Positions 22,726-49,456 of a DNA stretch of 64,000 nucleotides are shown here, piece after piece. Made by a program: the position numbers and the translations under genes. This stretch comes from Synchiropus splendidus (taxonomy: Eukaryota > Chordata > Actinopteri > Syngnathiformes > Callionymidae): the NCBI RefSeq assembly GCF_027744825.2, contig NC_071347.1, positions 23,292,001 to 23,356,000 on the forward strand, read 5' to 3'. Under the pieces are notes generated by a model, which did not search any database, was not told the DNA's origin, and saw only the letters and a program-made list of their open reading frames with translations. Numbering within the stretch: the stretch's first letter is position 1; every line of letters starts with the position of its first letter.

Positions 22726-23799
22726 GACTCCTTCTGCTGTGTGTCGGTGTGGAAGACTAGTGATTTTGTTGTTGTTGTTGTCGTTGACAACAAGTCACAG
22801 TCTCCCTCACCGAGTCACATCGTGTCACTTCCTGGCTGTTGATTTGAACTTCCTGTCACATGACCCTCAAACATCATTCATGTGTTGGTGTTTTCCTTCC
22901 ACTGACTGTAGTAATAGTGGAATATAAGAGCAGGCCAGCCGTAACAGTAGTAGAAGTGTTTTTAGTGAGCTTAGACGTAGCATTTGTGCTCCTCCTCGTC
23001 CTTGCGGTAATCAGTACTTTTAGCTCTTTGATGATTATTAGTAATACTTCTGTGTCGTAGTAGATCTGTTGGTATTTGATATATTTGTTACAGTTATAAA
23101 TAAACACAACAGAGTTGGTGCTGGCGTCAGCTGAAGCAGAAGGAGTCATAGCCGTACGAAGGACTGTTGCAGGGTCAGCAGCAGCAGGAGGAGGAGGAGG
23201 AGGAGGAGTTCCTGTCAGTGTTGTCGCCAGGACACACATGCAGGATCAGTGACGGCAGTAACACAACTCCTCTGCGGTGTCAGTCCAGGGGACCAATTCC
23301 TGACAAAACACTCACTGTGTGTGTGTCCAGTGAGGAGGACCAGGAGTGGACCGATGGGAGGACGGCAAACTCAAGCGACTGCGTGGGGCTTCACACCAGG
23401 GTAGTAGCAAACGTTGATGAGGGTCAGAGGTCACACGGACCTGAGGTCAGGTTTTCTGATGTGGAAGAACTTGCCATTCAGCCAGTTTGGACGATGAATC
23501 CAGACGGTGCCTCCTTCACCTCAACAGGACTTTGCTGCAGGAATAAAGGTGGAAATAAACAAAACAATCTGATCCTCAGAGCCGCTTTTCTCGGAGGCGG
23601 ACGCTGGGACGTCTCATGCCGTTTGCCTGGAGGTGGACACCAGTCTGGTGACGGAAGGTTTTCTGGCGTCAAGGGTTTAACAGACACGTTTCTCACCGAC
23701 CAGATTCACTCACCACCGCTCAGTTTGGCGTCATTCCTCTCAGGCCTCTGAGGCTCCCAGATCACGACCTTCTGGCGTCTGACGGTGTCACGCGAGGAT
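22726..23799. other. Non-coding; cryptic GTAGTA repeat and repeat fragment
   Basis: 22910-23070 is rich in GTAGTA, ATTAGTAAT and TAGTAG words, like 19.3-19.5 kb. 23183-23210 is a GGA repeat. 23288-23311 is a short fragment of the dispersed GGGGACC family (GGGGACCAATTCCTGACAAA). A 194-codon plus-strand frame (23167-23751) runs straight through that fragment and is rejected as a gene. Confidence 0.4.
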
Positions 23800-23925
23800 G
23801 ATTGACAGCCATCAACTGTCCGACGCTTTGGCAGTGTGGGAGGAAACCAGAGTGCGCGGTCAAACTCGCCTCTGGATGGATTCAAACCCACAACCTGCTG
23901 AGAGGCTGTGAAGAGGCGAGAAAAG
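23800..23925 (-). mobile_element. V-SINE-like fragment, minus strand
   Basis: Read on the minus strand, the text is TTGTGGGTTTGAATCC followed by CTCTGGTTTCCTCCCACA and GCCAAAGC. This matches the B-box-like and core signature of tRNA-derived V-SINE elements common in teleosts, in the expected order and spacing. A fuller plus-strand copy is at 54.48-54.72 kb. Assignment is from memory of the family signature. Confidence 0.5.
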
Positions 23926-24589
23926 TCGGGTGACGTCACGTGACGAGAAAAAACCCGTCTAAGTGATAAAGAAAAAACAAAACGGAAAGGAAAATGAGTA
24001 AATGGCTTTCATTGCCAGCACGAGAACCGCTTCTGTATCGCGACACAAACGCATGTTTTACGCTCAGCCACGCAGTTTCATGATAGTATTGTATAAATGG
24101 TGAAACACCGAATAAAAAAAACGAGTAAAACCCGAATTATTTGGCGAAATTAACACTTTTTTTACATCGAAAGAGAAAACCCGAACTGTGTGGTCACGGC
24201 TCTCTGCTGCCTCCTGCTGGTGAGATCGCAGTTCACGGGTGAGGAGCGCGGAAGTGGTCGGGGACATGAAAAACATCCATGAACACGCTTGTGTTCGAAG
24301 TTGTGATGCCGCTTTTTAAAGTTGAAACGGTTCGCGTGTGACGTCAGACGCAGGTGACGATGACCAAGATCCGCGCGTGTTGGAGGGACGTTCCGTTCTA
24401 CTTCCGGTTGGAGGGTGGCAGCTGAGAAGCGTGTGAGGAGAAACAAATAACAATAAACAAGATGGTTTAAGAAAACAAAGGTTGCAAGTCAGTCGACTCC
24501 TTGTCTTCTAGACAAAATGAAAACGGACCACATTAGTTCAAATATTTCCAGCTATTGAATCACATGACTTTGTCTTGCATCCATCCTCG
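23926..24589. other. No gene seen
   Basis: AT-richer DNA with A-runs at about 23947-23990 and 24113-24125. Short open frames only. Confidence 0.4.
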
Positions 24590-24770
24590 AGGCCTCATCT
24601 GCTGCTCATCGGGTCGCGGGGGCAGCAGAGGGATCCAGAGACGCACCCTAGCCAGTGGGCAGACATAACCTCTCTGACTCATCTGGCTCCCTCCAACACA
24701 GCGGCTCTACTCCGAGTCTCTCCCCAGTGACAGGGCCCCTCACCCGCCGCGGTCATCGACGCTACGTTTC
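24590..24770 (+). mobile_element. Degenerate LINE-like fragment (GGGTCGCGGGGGCAGCAG)
   Basis: GGGTCGCGGGGGCAGCAGAG followed by CAGCGGCTCTACTCCGAGTC and GGGCCCCTCACCC. This order matches a widespread fish LINE-derived repeat (Rex1/L2-like). Frames are broken. Family assignment is recollection, not a search result. Confidence 0.45.
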
Positions 24771-25068
24771 ATCCGACCAAAAGACGGCGCCACCAGCGGG
24801 ACAAACGCGAGCGGAGCCTGCCGAGGGGCGGAGCCAGACAGACAGACGCAGACAGGTGCGTATGACGTATTTAATAAAAATAGTTCTGTCAGAATGTCCA
24901 CAGACATTTTCAACATGTTTCCAGTACATTTGAAGTCATGCTAATAGAAGTAAAACATTTCACATTTTATTATTCTGCTAAAAACTCAAAACATTAATCC
25001 ATGATTGAAGTTGTGCACGACGCTGACCTCTGACCTTTCCTGAAGAAGCTGCTGACGCCACCAGACCT

Positions 25069-25121
25069 GCGGGTGTGTGTGTGTGTGTGTGTAGCATTTG
25101 TGTTGTTTATGGATGTGCACC

Positions 25122-25155
<34 letters not shown>

Positions 25156-25350
25156 TTTAGCATTTGTGTTGTTTATGGATGTGCACCAGGTGTGTGTGTG
25201 TGTGCAGGCTGACGTGTGTTAGTGTCGTCACACAGGTGGAGGTTCCTCCAGCTATAAAAATGTTCTTGATCCTACCAGTGTGTGTAACCGAAGCCTGTGT
25301 GTGTGTGTCTGTGTGTGTGTGTGTAACTGAAGTCTGTGTGTGTGTATTAG
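25069..25350. repeat. GT-rich duplicated block
   Basis: Three or more (GT)n runs are interleaved with a direct duplication of GCATTTGTGTTGTTTATGGA and TGTGCACCAGG (first at about 25095, again at about 25159). This is local unequal duplication between microsatellites. Confidence 0.85.
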
Positions 25351-25702
25351 AAGAGTCCTATTACATGAGGTTGACCTCTGACCTCTGGTGACCCCCACAG
25401 TTTGGGACACGTGGCACACATCACGACGTGTGTGTGTGAGCGCTGGGAGGGTCAGTGGTGTGGCGGGTTGTGGGTTCGAGTCCCTCACTCGCTCCAGCTC
25501 TCAGCCACACACCCGGGGGTCACCGAGGTCACGGCCGGAGCTGTGACATACTGCAACAGAGGGGCGGGGGTGGGGGGGCAGCGGTGTGTTCCGTCCGGGA
25601 TGAGCACAACAAAGCGACAAAATAAGAACCAACTAAAAAAGTCTAGATGAACAGAATAATAATAATAATAATAATTATAATTATCTTTAAATAGTCTCAC
25701 AC

Positions 25703-25708
25703 TTTATT
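25703..25708 (-). terminator. ranbp10: Poly(A) signal of ranbp10
   Basis: TTTATT on the plus strand is AATAAA on the minus strand, about 200 bp downstream of the ranbp10 stop codon. This implies a short 3'UTR. Confidence 0.6.
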
Positions 25709-25909
25709 TGATAATACTAAATCAAAACGGAAGATTCCTCCTCAGCCGGCGCCAAACACACCAATCACACGCATGCTGGTTCCTGTCGCCACGACGACCA
25801 CCCGCTGGACACGCCTCCTCAGTGCTACTCAACCTTGGCCTGCGGACAGAGCCGGGTTCAGACGGGGCCGGGGCCGGGTCCAGGGAGCCGGGACTCACCT
25901 CCGCCTGGG

Positions 25910-43301
<17,392 letters not shown>

Positions 43302-43619
43302 TTCCCCGCGCTCCTGGGCCTCTGGTTTGAGTCCTGGTGTTGGGTTCTCTCCAGGCAGAGCCACCGTGTCACTCCTCTGGAGCAGCAGGCTGCAAGTGAG
43401 TGTGAAAATAGCAGCGGTGTGACACAACCGGATAAGGCTGGATTGCGATTATTCTTTCCGGCAAACTAGGCATTATTTAGCGCACGAATCCCTCCGTTAC
43501 TATTATTTCCTTTCACCATCTTTGATTGCTCCCCAACACCTTTGATTCTTCTCTCCGCCTTTGATTCTTCTACAACACATTTGATGCCAGTTCATCGCCT
43601 TTCATGCGTCGCTGAGCAG

Positions 43620-43639
43620 TGCATTGTGGGGGTTGTAGT
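43620..43639 (-). promoter_or_regulatory. ZNF143/THAP11-type motif
   Basis: The minus strand reads ACTACAACCCCCACAATGCA. It fits the ACTAYRNNNCCCR core bound by ZNF143 (and THAP11/Ronin) in vertebrate housekeeping promoters. It is about 320 bp upstream of the ranbp10 start codon, in the ranbp10-tsnaxip1 divergent intergenic region. A weaker ACTACAATAATTCGCAGC lies in plus orientation at 43680-43697. Confidence 0.6.
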
Positions 43640-44127
43640 CCAACCCTCATCTCGATACATGACGTCGGTGCAGCAGTGGACTACAATAATTCGCAGCGTA
43701 ATGTCCTTGGTGGGCGTCGTTTTTAAATCGTTTCACCAGTTTAAAATGTATTTTTAATTTTGCACATGACACGGGATAAATCCCAGTAATTGCGAGAAAA
43801 TCTAACTACAGTCACGTTGCAGCGAACTGAATTAAGTGGCTACTACTCACGTTTGAGAGTTAAATCGGACAACTTTTATCGATATACGATTTCGATTAAA
43901 TCCTAATAATTTAGGAACACTGCTGCTGCACTTTGTCTCATTGTATTATATTAATAAACCGATCATGTGGTAATTGCACGCTTTGGTTACTAAGGAGTTC
44001 TTAAAATCATTATTATAAGAGCCTCAAACGACATTGATTTTGCATCTCAAGCACATGTATTTTCATGTGCAAAAAAAGTTTTTAAAATCACAATTCTAGT
44101 CAGGCGCGCCTCGGTCACCTATGAAGA

Positions 44128-44137
44128 GTCACGTGAC
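44128..44137. promoter_or_regulatory. GTCACGTGAC E-box palindrome
   Basis: A perfect 10-bp palindromic E-box of the USF/TFE type, 150 bp upstream of the tsnaxip1 start codon and 8 bp from the X-box. Confidence 0.5.
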
Positions 44138-44144
44138 TGCAGTC

Positions 44145-44158
44145 GTTACCGTAGCAAC
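44145..44158 (+). promoter_or_regulatory. RFX X-box upstream of tsnaxip1
   Basis: GTTACCGTAGCAAC matches the RFX consensus GTNRCC-N(0-3)-RGYAAC at every specified position with a 2-bp spacer. It lies 129 bp upstream of the tsnaxip1 ATG. RFX2/RFX3 sites in this position are typical of ciliary genes, and TSNAXIP1 is a motile-cilium/testis-associated gene. Confidence 0.7.
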
Positions 44159-44286
44159 GTGGATAACATATATAGCGTGTACGTACATTTCGGATTCATA
44201 CGAACGAATACTGTTTAAGTATTAGATTGCCTTTATCATAATATATGTAGGTCTAGTTAGCTATTAATAATAAGGCTCTGCTGAAG

Positions 44287-46751
44287 ATGCCGTTTAAAAA
44301 ATGTGCTCGTCCGCCGTTAGCGTCATCAAACATGCAAAGGCGAGTGAGTTGTTTTTCAGTTTCGACGTTTAATTACGTCAATAACACGGGAAAGTTAATC
44401 GCTTCATTTAGTAATCCAAGAGCATTGGGTTGGAGTGGATCAGTGACACTAGGGGCTTTTTAAAGGATAAACAAATCTTCAAACCCATCATCTGCTTTAA
44501 TTCAATGATTATTATGAAATTTGTTTTGATTATTCCCCGCTACATATAGTTGTATTTATCATTATGAAACACACACAAATTTTAATCGTTGATAAACAGA
44601 TCATTTATTGGACAGTGGCCGATGTGGGTCCTCGATGTTCAGCTGTGACTGTGTGAGTTTGTGTGCAGACCTCGACAGGATCATGTCAAGTTATCAGACG
44701 ACAGCAGAGAAAGTTCCTCTTCACCTCACCCAGAACTTTCTAGAAAGGTAAGGCTCCGTTTTGCCATCAGTTTACTCCTGTGAATCATCAGCTCCAACCC
44801 AACATGGAGGAGACATTCCCTGAGTTTCAACCTGTTGCTGTACAGTTGACCCCTAGGGGGCACTAAATCCAAGCACTGGGGCCAGGAGTGGTCCTCAAAA
44901 AGGCAGAGATGCAAACGTATGTGTGTTCTTGGTAAGCTACACTTGTGGGGATGAATTCTTCAAAACACACCTACTTGTGGTTTTAAGTTTGGCTGGAGAA
45001 ATGGTGATGGCCTTGAGACAAAACCACAAACCATAAAAACATGACTGTGTTTGCGTGTGTGTGTGTGTGTGTGTGTTGTTCCAGAAGTCCGACCGGACCG
45101 GCAGCTACATTTACGCAGGTTTTGGCAAAAAGCCAGACTTCCTGGTCCACCTGGAGAAGTATGTCAGCACCGAGCTGCAGAACCTGGACACCAGCCAGGA
45201 GGGATCTCCAGAGCTCAGACTTCAGGTGTGACACTGTGAACTGGATCGATCAGGACCGCCACACACTGGGCCTCACCCAGACACAGGAGACAATGTCTCA
45301 TGTCTGACTGACCACCGTCATCTTCCGCTGTGACTGCAGGTTTACCGGGACGTCTTTGGTTTCCTCATGAAGGAGTTTCGAACCTACCGGCCTCTTCTGT
45401 CTGCCATCAAGAAGGAATATGAGGACACCATCAGTCAGTAGTTGCTTGACAACATTCAGCCATTGGTGCAGAGTAGGAGAGTGAAAGAGAAGCTTTACAG
45501 GACAGTGCACGATGTTTGGCTTCTCAGGTGTCAGGGTCAGAAGATCCTCAGATGAAGATGCTGAGGTTGTCAGCAGGAGTGGCTTGAGAGAGAGACAGAA
45601 GATCAGAGATGAGTGTATCAAAGGGACATGAAAGAAAGTTTGGAGACAAAGTTAGGGAGGACACAAGATGATGTTGGGGTGAAGAAGAGGAGGGCAATCA
45701 TGAAGAAGGAAGACTTGAAGAGGGGAGGATGGTGGAGACAGGTGGAGGAGAAGGGATTGAATGTTGAGCTTGAGCAGTTACAGATTAAGTTGCAGCTTCA
45801 TGAACCTTAGGAACATAATAAACCTGAGAGCTTGTCCTCTGGACGGTTAAAGACCCTGACTTTGCTGCAGCTCTTCAGCAGGAGGAACTTCAGCGTCTGC
45901 ATCAGCTGACATCGCGACTGCAACATGAGACAGAGAACCATGAGCAACAGGTTGAAGCTCGCTGCGCCGACACGGAGACGCAGATCCAAAGTTTGAGGAT
46001 GGAGAGGCAGCAGCTGCGGGTGCAGCTGACCTCCATGAGGGAGAGAGAAGAAAGCCTGCAGGCAGTGGTGTGTCTCTTCCTCCTCTTCCATTTGTGTCAA
46101 CATACGAATCATTTTTGTCTCAGAGCAGCGTTGCTTGGCTTCTTTGCTTTGGCTGCTGCGCCTGCAACCCACAAGGATGAGAATTTGATCATTTATTTTC
46201 TTTGCTATGTTAGCTTTTTTGCTCCCTGGATTTGATGTGTTTTTGTTTGAGCTTGTATTTATATGATTCTTTTTGGTTTTATTTGATGTGAAAGACTCTT
46301 GTGGCTGGTGACTGATGGAAATCAGTTTTAATAGTGTTTTTATTCTGACAGCTCATTGCCCCCCTGGTGGCCACCGACATCACTGCTTGTGTAAAGTGGG
46401 CAATAAACGCAGCCGCTCTCTGCAGGTGGAACGACTCCAGTCAGACTTGTCGAGTCAGTACCTGAGGTACCGCGAGGAACGTGATGCTCGCCAGATGCTG
46501 ATCCAACAGCTGAACCACCTGACGGCCCCGCCTGTGCGAGTGGAACCTCCTGCTGACGACAGCGCAGGTGAGGGGTCTCCCAACAGCACCACATGAGAAC
46601 CTGAACGTCGGTGTCTCCCACAGAGGAACCAGGAGACCCGGCAGTGCTGCAGCTGGCACTCAGAGTTTGCCGCAATGACCTGAGTGAAGCTCAGAAGGAG
46701 CTCAAGAGAATCAAAGCCGAGCGCAGAAGCAGTGACTCTGTGCAACAATAG
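44287..46751 (+). CDS. tsnaxip1: Translin-associated factor X-interacting protein 1, short form
   Basis: Coiled-coil protein first found as a partner of TSNAX; in vertebrates it is linked to testis and motile cilia. Exons: 44287-44343, 44679-44747, 45085-45225, 45340-45433, 45871-46067, 46426-46567, 46624-46751; all in phase, 828 nt, 275 aa. Residues about 43-120 match the TSNAXIP1 N-terminal domain (PDFLVHLEKYVSTELQNLD, then VYRDVFGFLMKEFRTYRPLL). Residues 121-233 are heptad-rich coiled coil (LQQEELQRLHQL, SQYLRYREERDARQMLIQQL). The last exon matches the human segment after the coiled coil but ends at a TAG followed by a poly(A) signal. Human TSNAXIP1 continues to about 650 aa, so the C-terminal half is absent here. 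The exon 2 acceptor was chosen (CTCGACAG|GATC) because the stronger-looking one 10 bp upstream breaks the frame. Exons 1-2 are the least certain. Confidence 0.88.
45053..45078. repeat. (GT)n near tsnaxip1 exon 3 acceptor
   Basis: About 12 GT units followed by TGTTCCAG, the acceptor of the exon at 45085. Confidence 0.9.
45537..45800 (+). mobile_element. LINE-tail-like fragment in tsnaxip1 intron 4
   Basis: AGATGAAGATGCTGAGGTTG, AGACAGAAGATCAGAGATGA, GTATCAAAGGGACA, AGACAAAGTTAGGGAGGACA. This is the same block set seen in degenerate form at 13.5 kb and in the 2.9-3.4 kb tandem repeat, and typical of the 3' end of fish LINE reverse-transcriptase frames. It is not open over its length. Confidence 0.5.
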
Positions 46752-46972
46752 CTGTTCATGCGCCAACAGATCAATCATCCAGGGAGTGCCAGCTGACCTT
46801 TGACCCTCTTTCTCATGATCCTTTTTCCTTTAGTGATTGTTTTACTTTCTGCCGTATTATTTTGTGGCTGCTGATTAACTTTCTTTCAGACGATAGCCGA
46901 TAGTTTTGTAACTTGATCTCCCGATTAACCCCATGATCGGTTTGTTATGTGTGAACGGAATTATCTTTCAAT

Positions 46973-46978
46973 AATAAA
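46973..46978 (+). terminator. tsnaxip1: Poly(A) signal of tsnaxip1
   Basis: AATAAA 222 bp after the TAG stop, with T/GT-rich sequence downstream. It supports genuine termination of the short gene here. Confidence 0.7.
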
Positions 46979-47345
46979 AATGTTATTTTGTTCCATATAT
47001 GTATTTCATGCTTGGATCAAACCTTTATAGTGTGATCAAGAGTTTGCTTCAATTTTCAATATAAATATTTTTGTTTTCACTTGGTGCCACTTTCTTCATT
47101 ATACTGTGTCTCACGATCAGGTGGTGAAGAAGAAAAACATGTATACGTCAACTCCTCTTGTCAACACATCAAATATTGATAGAAATCATGTCTATTTTGG
47201 GGGATTTTCTGAATATTTTTCAATCGACATCAGCTATAACAGTTAATTTTTGCAAGTCGTCTATCACTGGCGTGTGTTTGTCGTGCGTGAAAGGGAGTAT
47301 TTGGGACTAAGGCTGATTCGAATTCTAACGCCAAACTCGACCGGG
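46979..47345. other. Short tsnaxip1-nutf2 intergenic spacer
   Basis: Less than 0.4 kb of AT-rich DNA separates the tsnaxip1 poly(A) signal from the nutf2 promoter motif. No trace of CENPT or THAP11, which occupy this position in human. Confidence 0.6.
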
Positions 47346-47349
47346 GAAA

Positions 47350-47368
47350 ACTACATTACCCACAATCC
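47350..47368 (+). promoter_or_regulatory. ZNF143/THAP11-type motif at nutf2
   Basis: ACTACATTACCCACAATCC fits ACTAYRNNNCCCR. It lies about 110 bp upstream of the inferred nutf2 first-exon donor, followed by CpG-rich sequence and a GCCATCTTG (YY1-like) site at 47443-47451. This is a typical housekeeping promoter layout. Confidence 0.6.
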
Positions 47369-47379
47369 GCACGTAAAGG

Positions 47380-47476
47380 CACGTACAGGCTGCGTCAACG
47401 GCCGCCGGTGCGTGCGCTTACGTCCAGCAGACACCGCGCTGTGCCATCTTGCTGCCGGTCTCGGTGTTTGTGAGAG
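47380..47476 (+). other. nutf2: Putative nutf2 5'UTR first exon
   Basis: CpG-rich DNA ending in TGTGAGAG followed by a consensus donor GTAAGT (intron begins at 47477). NUTF2 genes have a non-coding first exon. The transcription start is not defined, so the left edge is approximate. Confidence 0.5.
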
Positions 47477-47627
47477 GTAAGTTTGCTTCCATGATCTGTC
47501 TGCGGATTAATGAATGGAAACGTCTTCCAAAAGACTCGACAGCCGCGTGGTGCGACCTTGAATCCCCTCCGAGCTCCACGTGAAAGCTCCACTTCGACAG
47601 CCACGTTGGTCACGCCTATGGAGGCGA

Positions 47628-47628
<1 letters not shown>

Positions 47629-47670
<42 letters not shown>
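47629..47670. repeat. (CTG)14 / (CAG)14 triplet repeat
   Basis: 42 bp of pure CTG on the plus strand, located inside the inferred nutf2 5'UTR intron, 150 bp from its donor. The minus strand would read poly-Gln or poly-Ala in open frames, but no domain flanks it. Confidence 0.97.
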
Positions 47671-47671
<1 letters not shown>

Positions 47672-49440
47672 GGGCTGCCGGAGCGGAGCGGAGCGGCGGG
47701 CCCGCAGGAGCGGCAAAGCACTCGGGGGCATGCGGGTATTTTTAGCCCACAGACGCGTCAAGGGCCCAAAACAGTTCCCAGCCAGGCCAGGGGAGGGACC
47801 GGCCTCTCGATCTGGGGCCGCGTTAGCCTCACATGCTAAATCAACATTAGCCAAACAGCGCTCATGAGCTGCTAGCGGCTAGTTAGCCGGATATAATTAG
47901 CTCTCAACGGGCGCGTTGTGACCCGAGCTCAAGGTTCGTCTTTATTTAGACGGTTACGGTGCGAGCTCTCGGTGCAACACGTTTGAAGGCACGGTTTCCT
48001 GTCGTGTCCAAGAATGTTCAGGCGGCTGTAGGAGCACATGACAGTCGCGCCGCGTCACCCTGAGAGGAGGGTTCACGGAGGAGCGTCACCCCGGGCGCGT
48101 GCGTCTGGGGCCCCGGACCCCAGTACACCGCCGTCGGCCCGATGTCAACCTGTGTGCGCGCGCCTCTAGCAGCATTCCCTGGTCCAAACTACTGCAGACA
48201 CCAGAGTAGTGTCTGCTGACTGACTTTTGTCACTTACTGTAGAAATAAACGCCAACAAAACAAAGATGAAGCTTGATGCATGGTTCTCTTCACAGACTCG
48301 TTGAAGGTCTCACCAGTGCAGTCGCGGCACTTTAATCCATCATCCAGAGTCCCTCACTGTCCAAAACGACTTTCTTGGGCGATCGGTGGCCAGGGGTTAC
48401 CATCCTCACACCAGAGGCGTGACTAGACGTGCGGTTCATGTTGCCTTCGTAGAAGGCAACTCTTCTAAAAACCTTCCTCAAAAAAACAACCTACACATGC
48501 GGAGAAATCTGTAAATATCTTCTGGTCTTCGATCTAGTCTGAAGTTGATAAAGTACATTTGTCTATAATTAATGGACATTCTTAAAACAGCGTGCCAAAT
48601 AAATGCCACTGGAAAGTGATTCATGATAGAAGGGTTGTATCTGCTTTGTGTCCTTTGATGTGTGACGCAGAAAACACAATAAATAGTTCTAGTATATAAA
48701 AACAATCTTTCCAAACACACGGTGTGCAACTGACATTTATAACACCAATGATACTCTGCTGCAACAAAATGTAAGTACAGTCCCCCAGTCTTCCGGTCCC
48801 TTTGTACCTCTAAACTCGATGTCATTTGGGGTGTAAGTTGCAGCGGCCAACATTCGCTTCAGATCAGGCCAACTTGTCTCTGTCCCCAAATTACACTGTG
48901 TTTGTGACGCCACAGCAAACGTTTACTACTGAGGGGACAGGAAAAGTTCTGCTTGTTCAACGTCTTGTATGAAAGATGTCATGAACAAGAGTCTTGGTAA
49001 ATATACTGTGACTTTTTTTTCCCACTCCTGGTACATCATCCTCAGCAATACTCTAAGTGAATCTCATTTAAATCCTCCTCCCAGCTGCCGCACTACGCAA
49101 GCACCGATGTGACCGTGACACTGAAAATGATTGGTTCCAGCTTATTTCCAGAGTATTTCTCTTGCTAGTGTTCACTCTTTCACCCCTGTTTTGGGAAAGT
49201 TGTGTGACTTCCAAATTCAACTTCTTGTCATCAGATAAATGTGGATGATGTTTTCATAAAAGTTACTAGGTCTAGAACAGGATGGAATGTCCTGATCCAG
49301 TTGTGGACGCTGGTTGCTTGGACCACACCCAAATGTCCCAAGAACAATGTCGGTCATCTCATCGTCTGTTGGAAAGATGTCTCCACAGGTGGTGTGATAA
49401 CATGGTATGAACCCTCCGCCTTGTCTTCTCAGTGTTTTGT
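47671..49440. other. nutf2 first-intron interior
   Basis: CpG-rich until about 48180, then ordinary AT-richer intron. No exon or named repeat recognised. Confidence 0.45.
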
Positions 49441-49456
49441 AGCAGGGTGCTTCAGA

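Noticed and set aside
23167..23751. 194-codon plus-strand frame
   Set aside because: It includes a GGA repeat and a fragment of the dispersed GGGGACC family. No recognisable protein.
43302..43427. Upstream in-frame start (MCHTAAIF) for ranbp10
   Set aside because: The extension is unlike the RANBP10 family and lies in the promoter/5'UTR region. The MADLGVG start gives the expected length.
44669..44678. Earlier acceptor for tsnaxip1 exon 2 (GTGTGCAG)
   Set aside because: It adds 10 nt and breaks the frame to exon 3. The CTCGACAG acceptor keeps all exons in phase.
47395..47854. Poly-Gln/poly-Ala minus-strand frames, considered as a THAP11 remnant because human THAP11 has a polyglutamine tract at this synteny position
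   Set aside because: No THAP zinc-finger motif or other THAP11 sequence flanks the repeat. The repeat lies in the nutf2 first intron.
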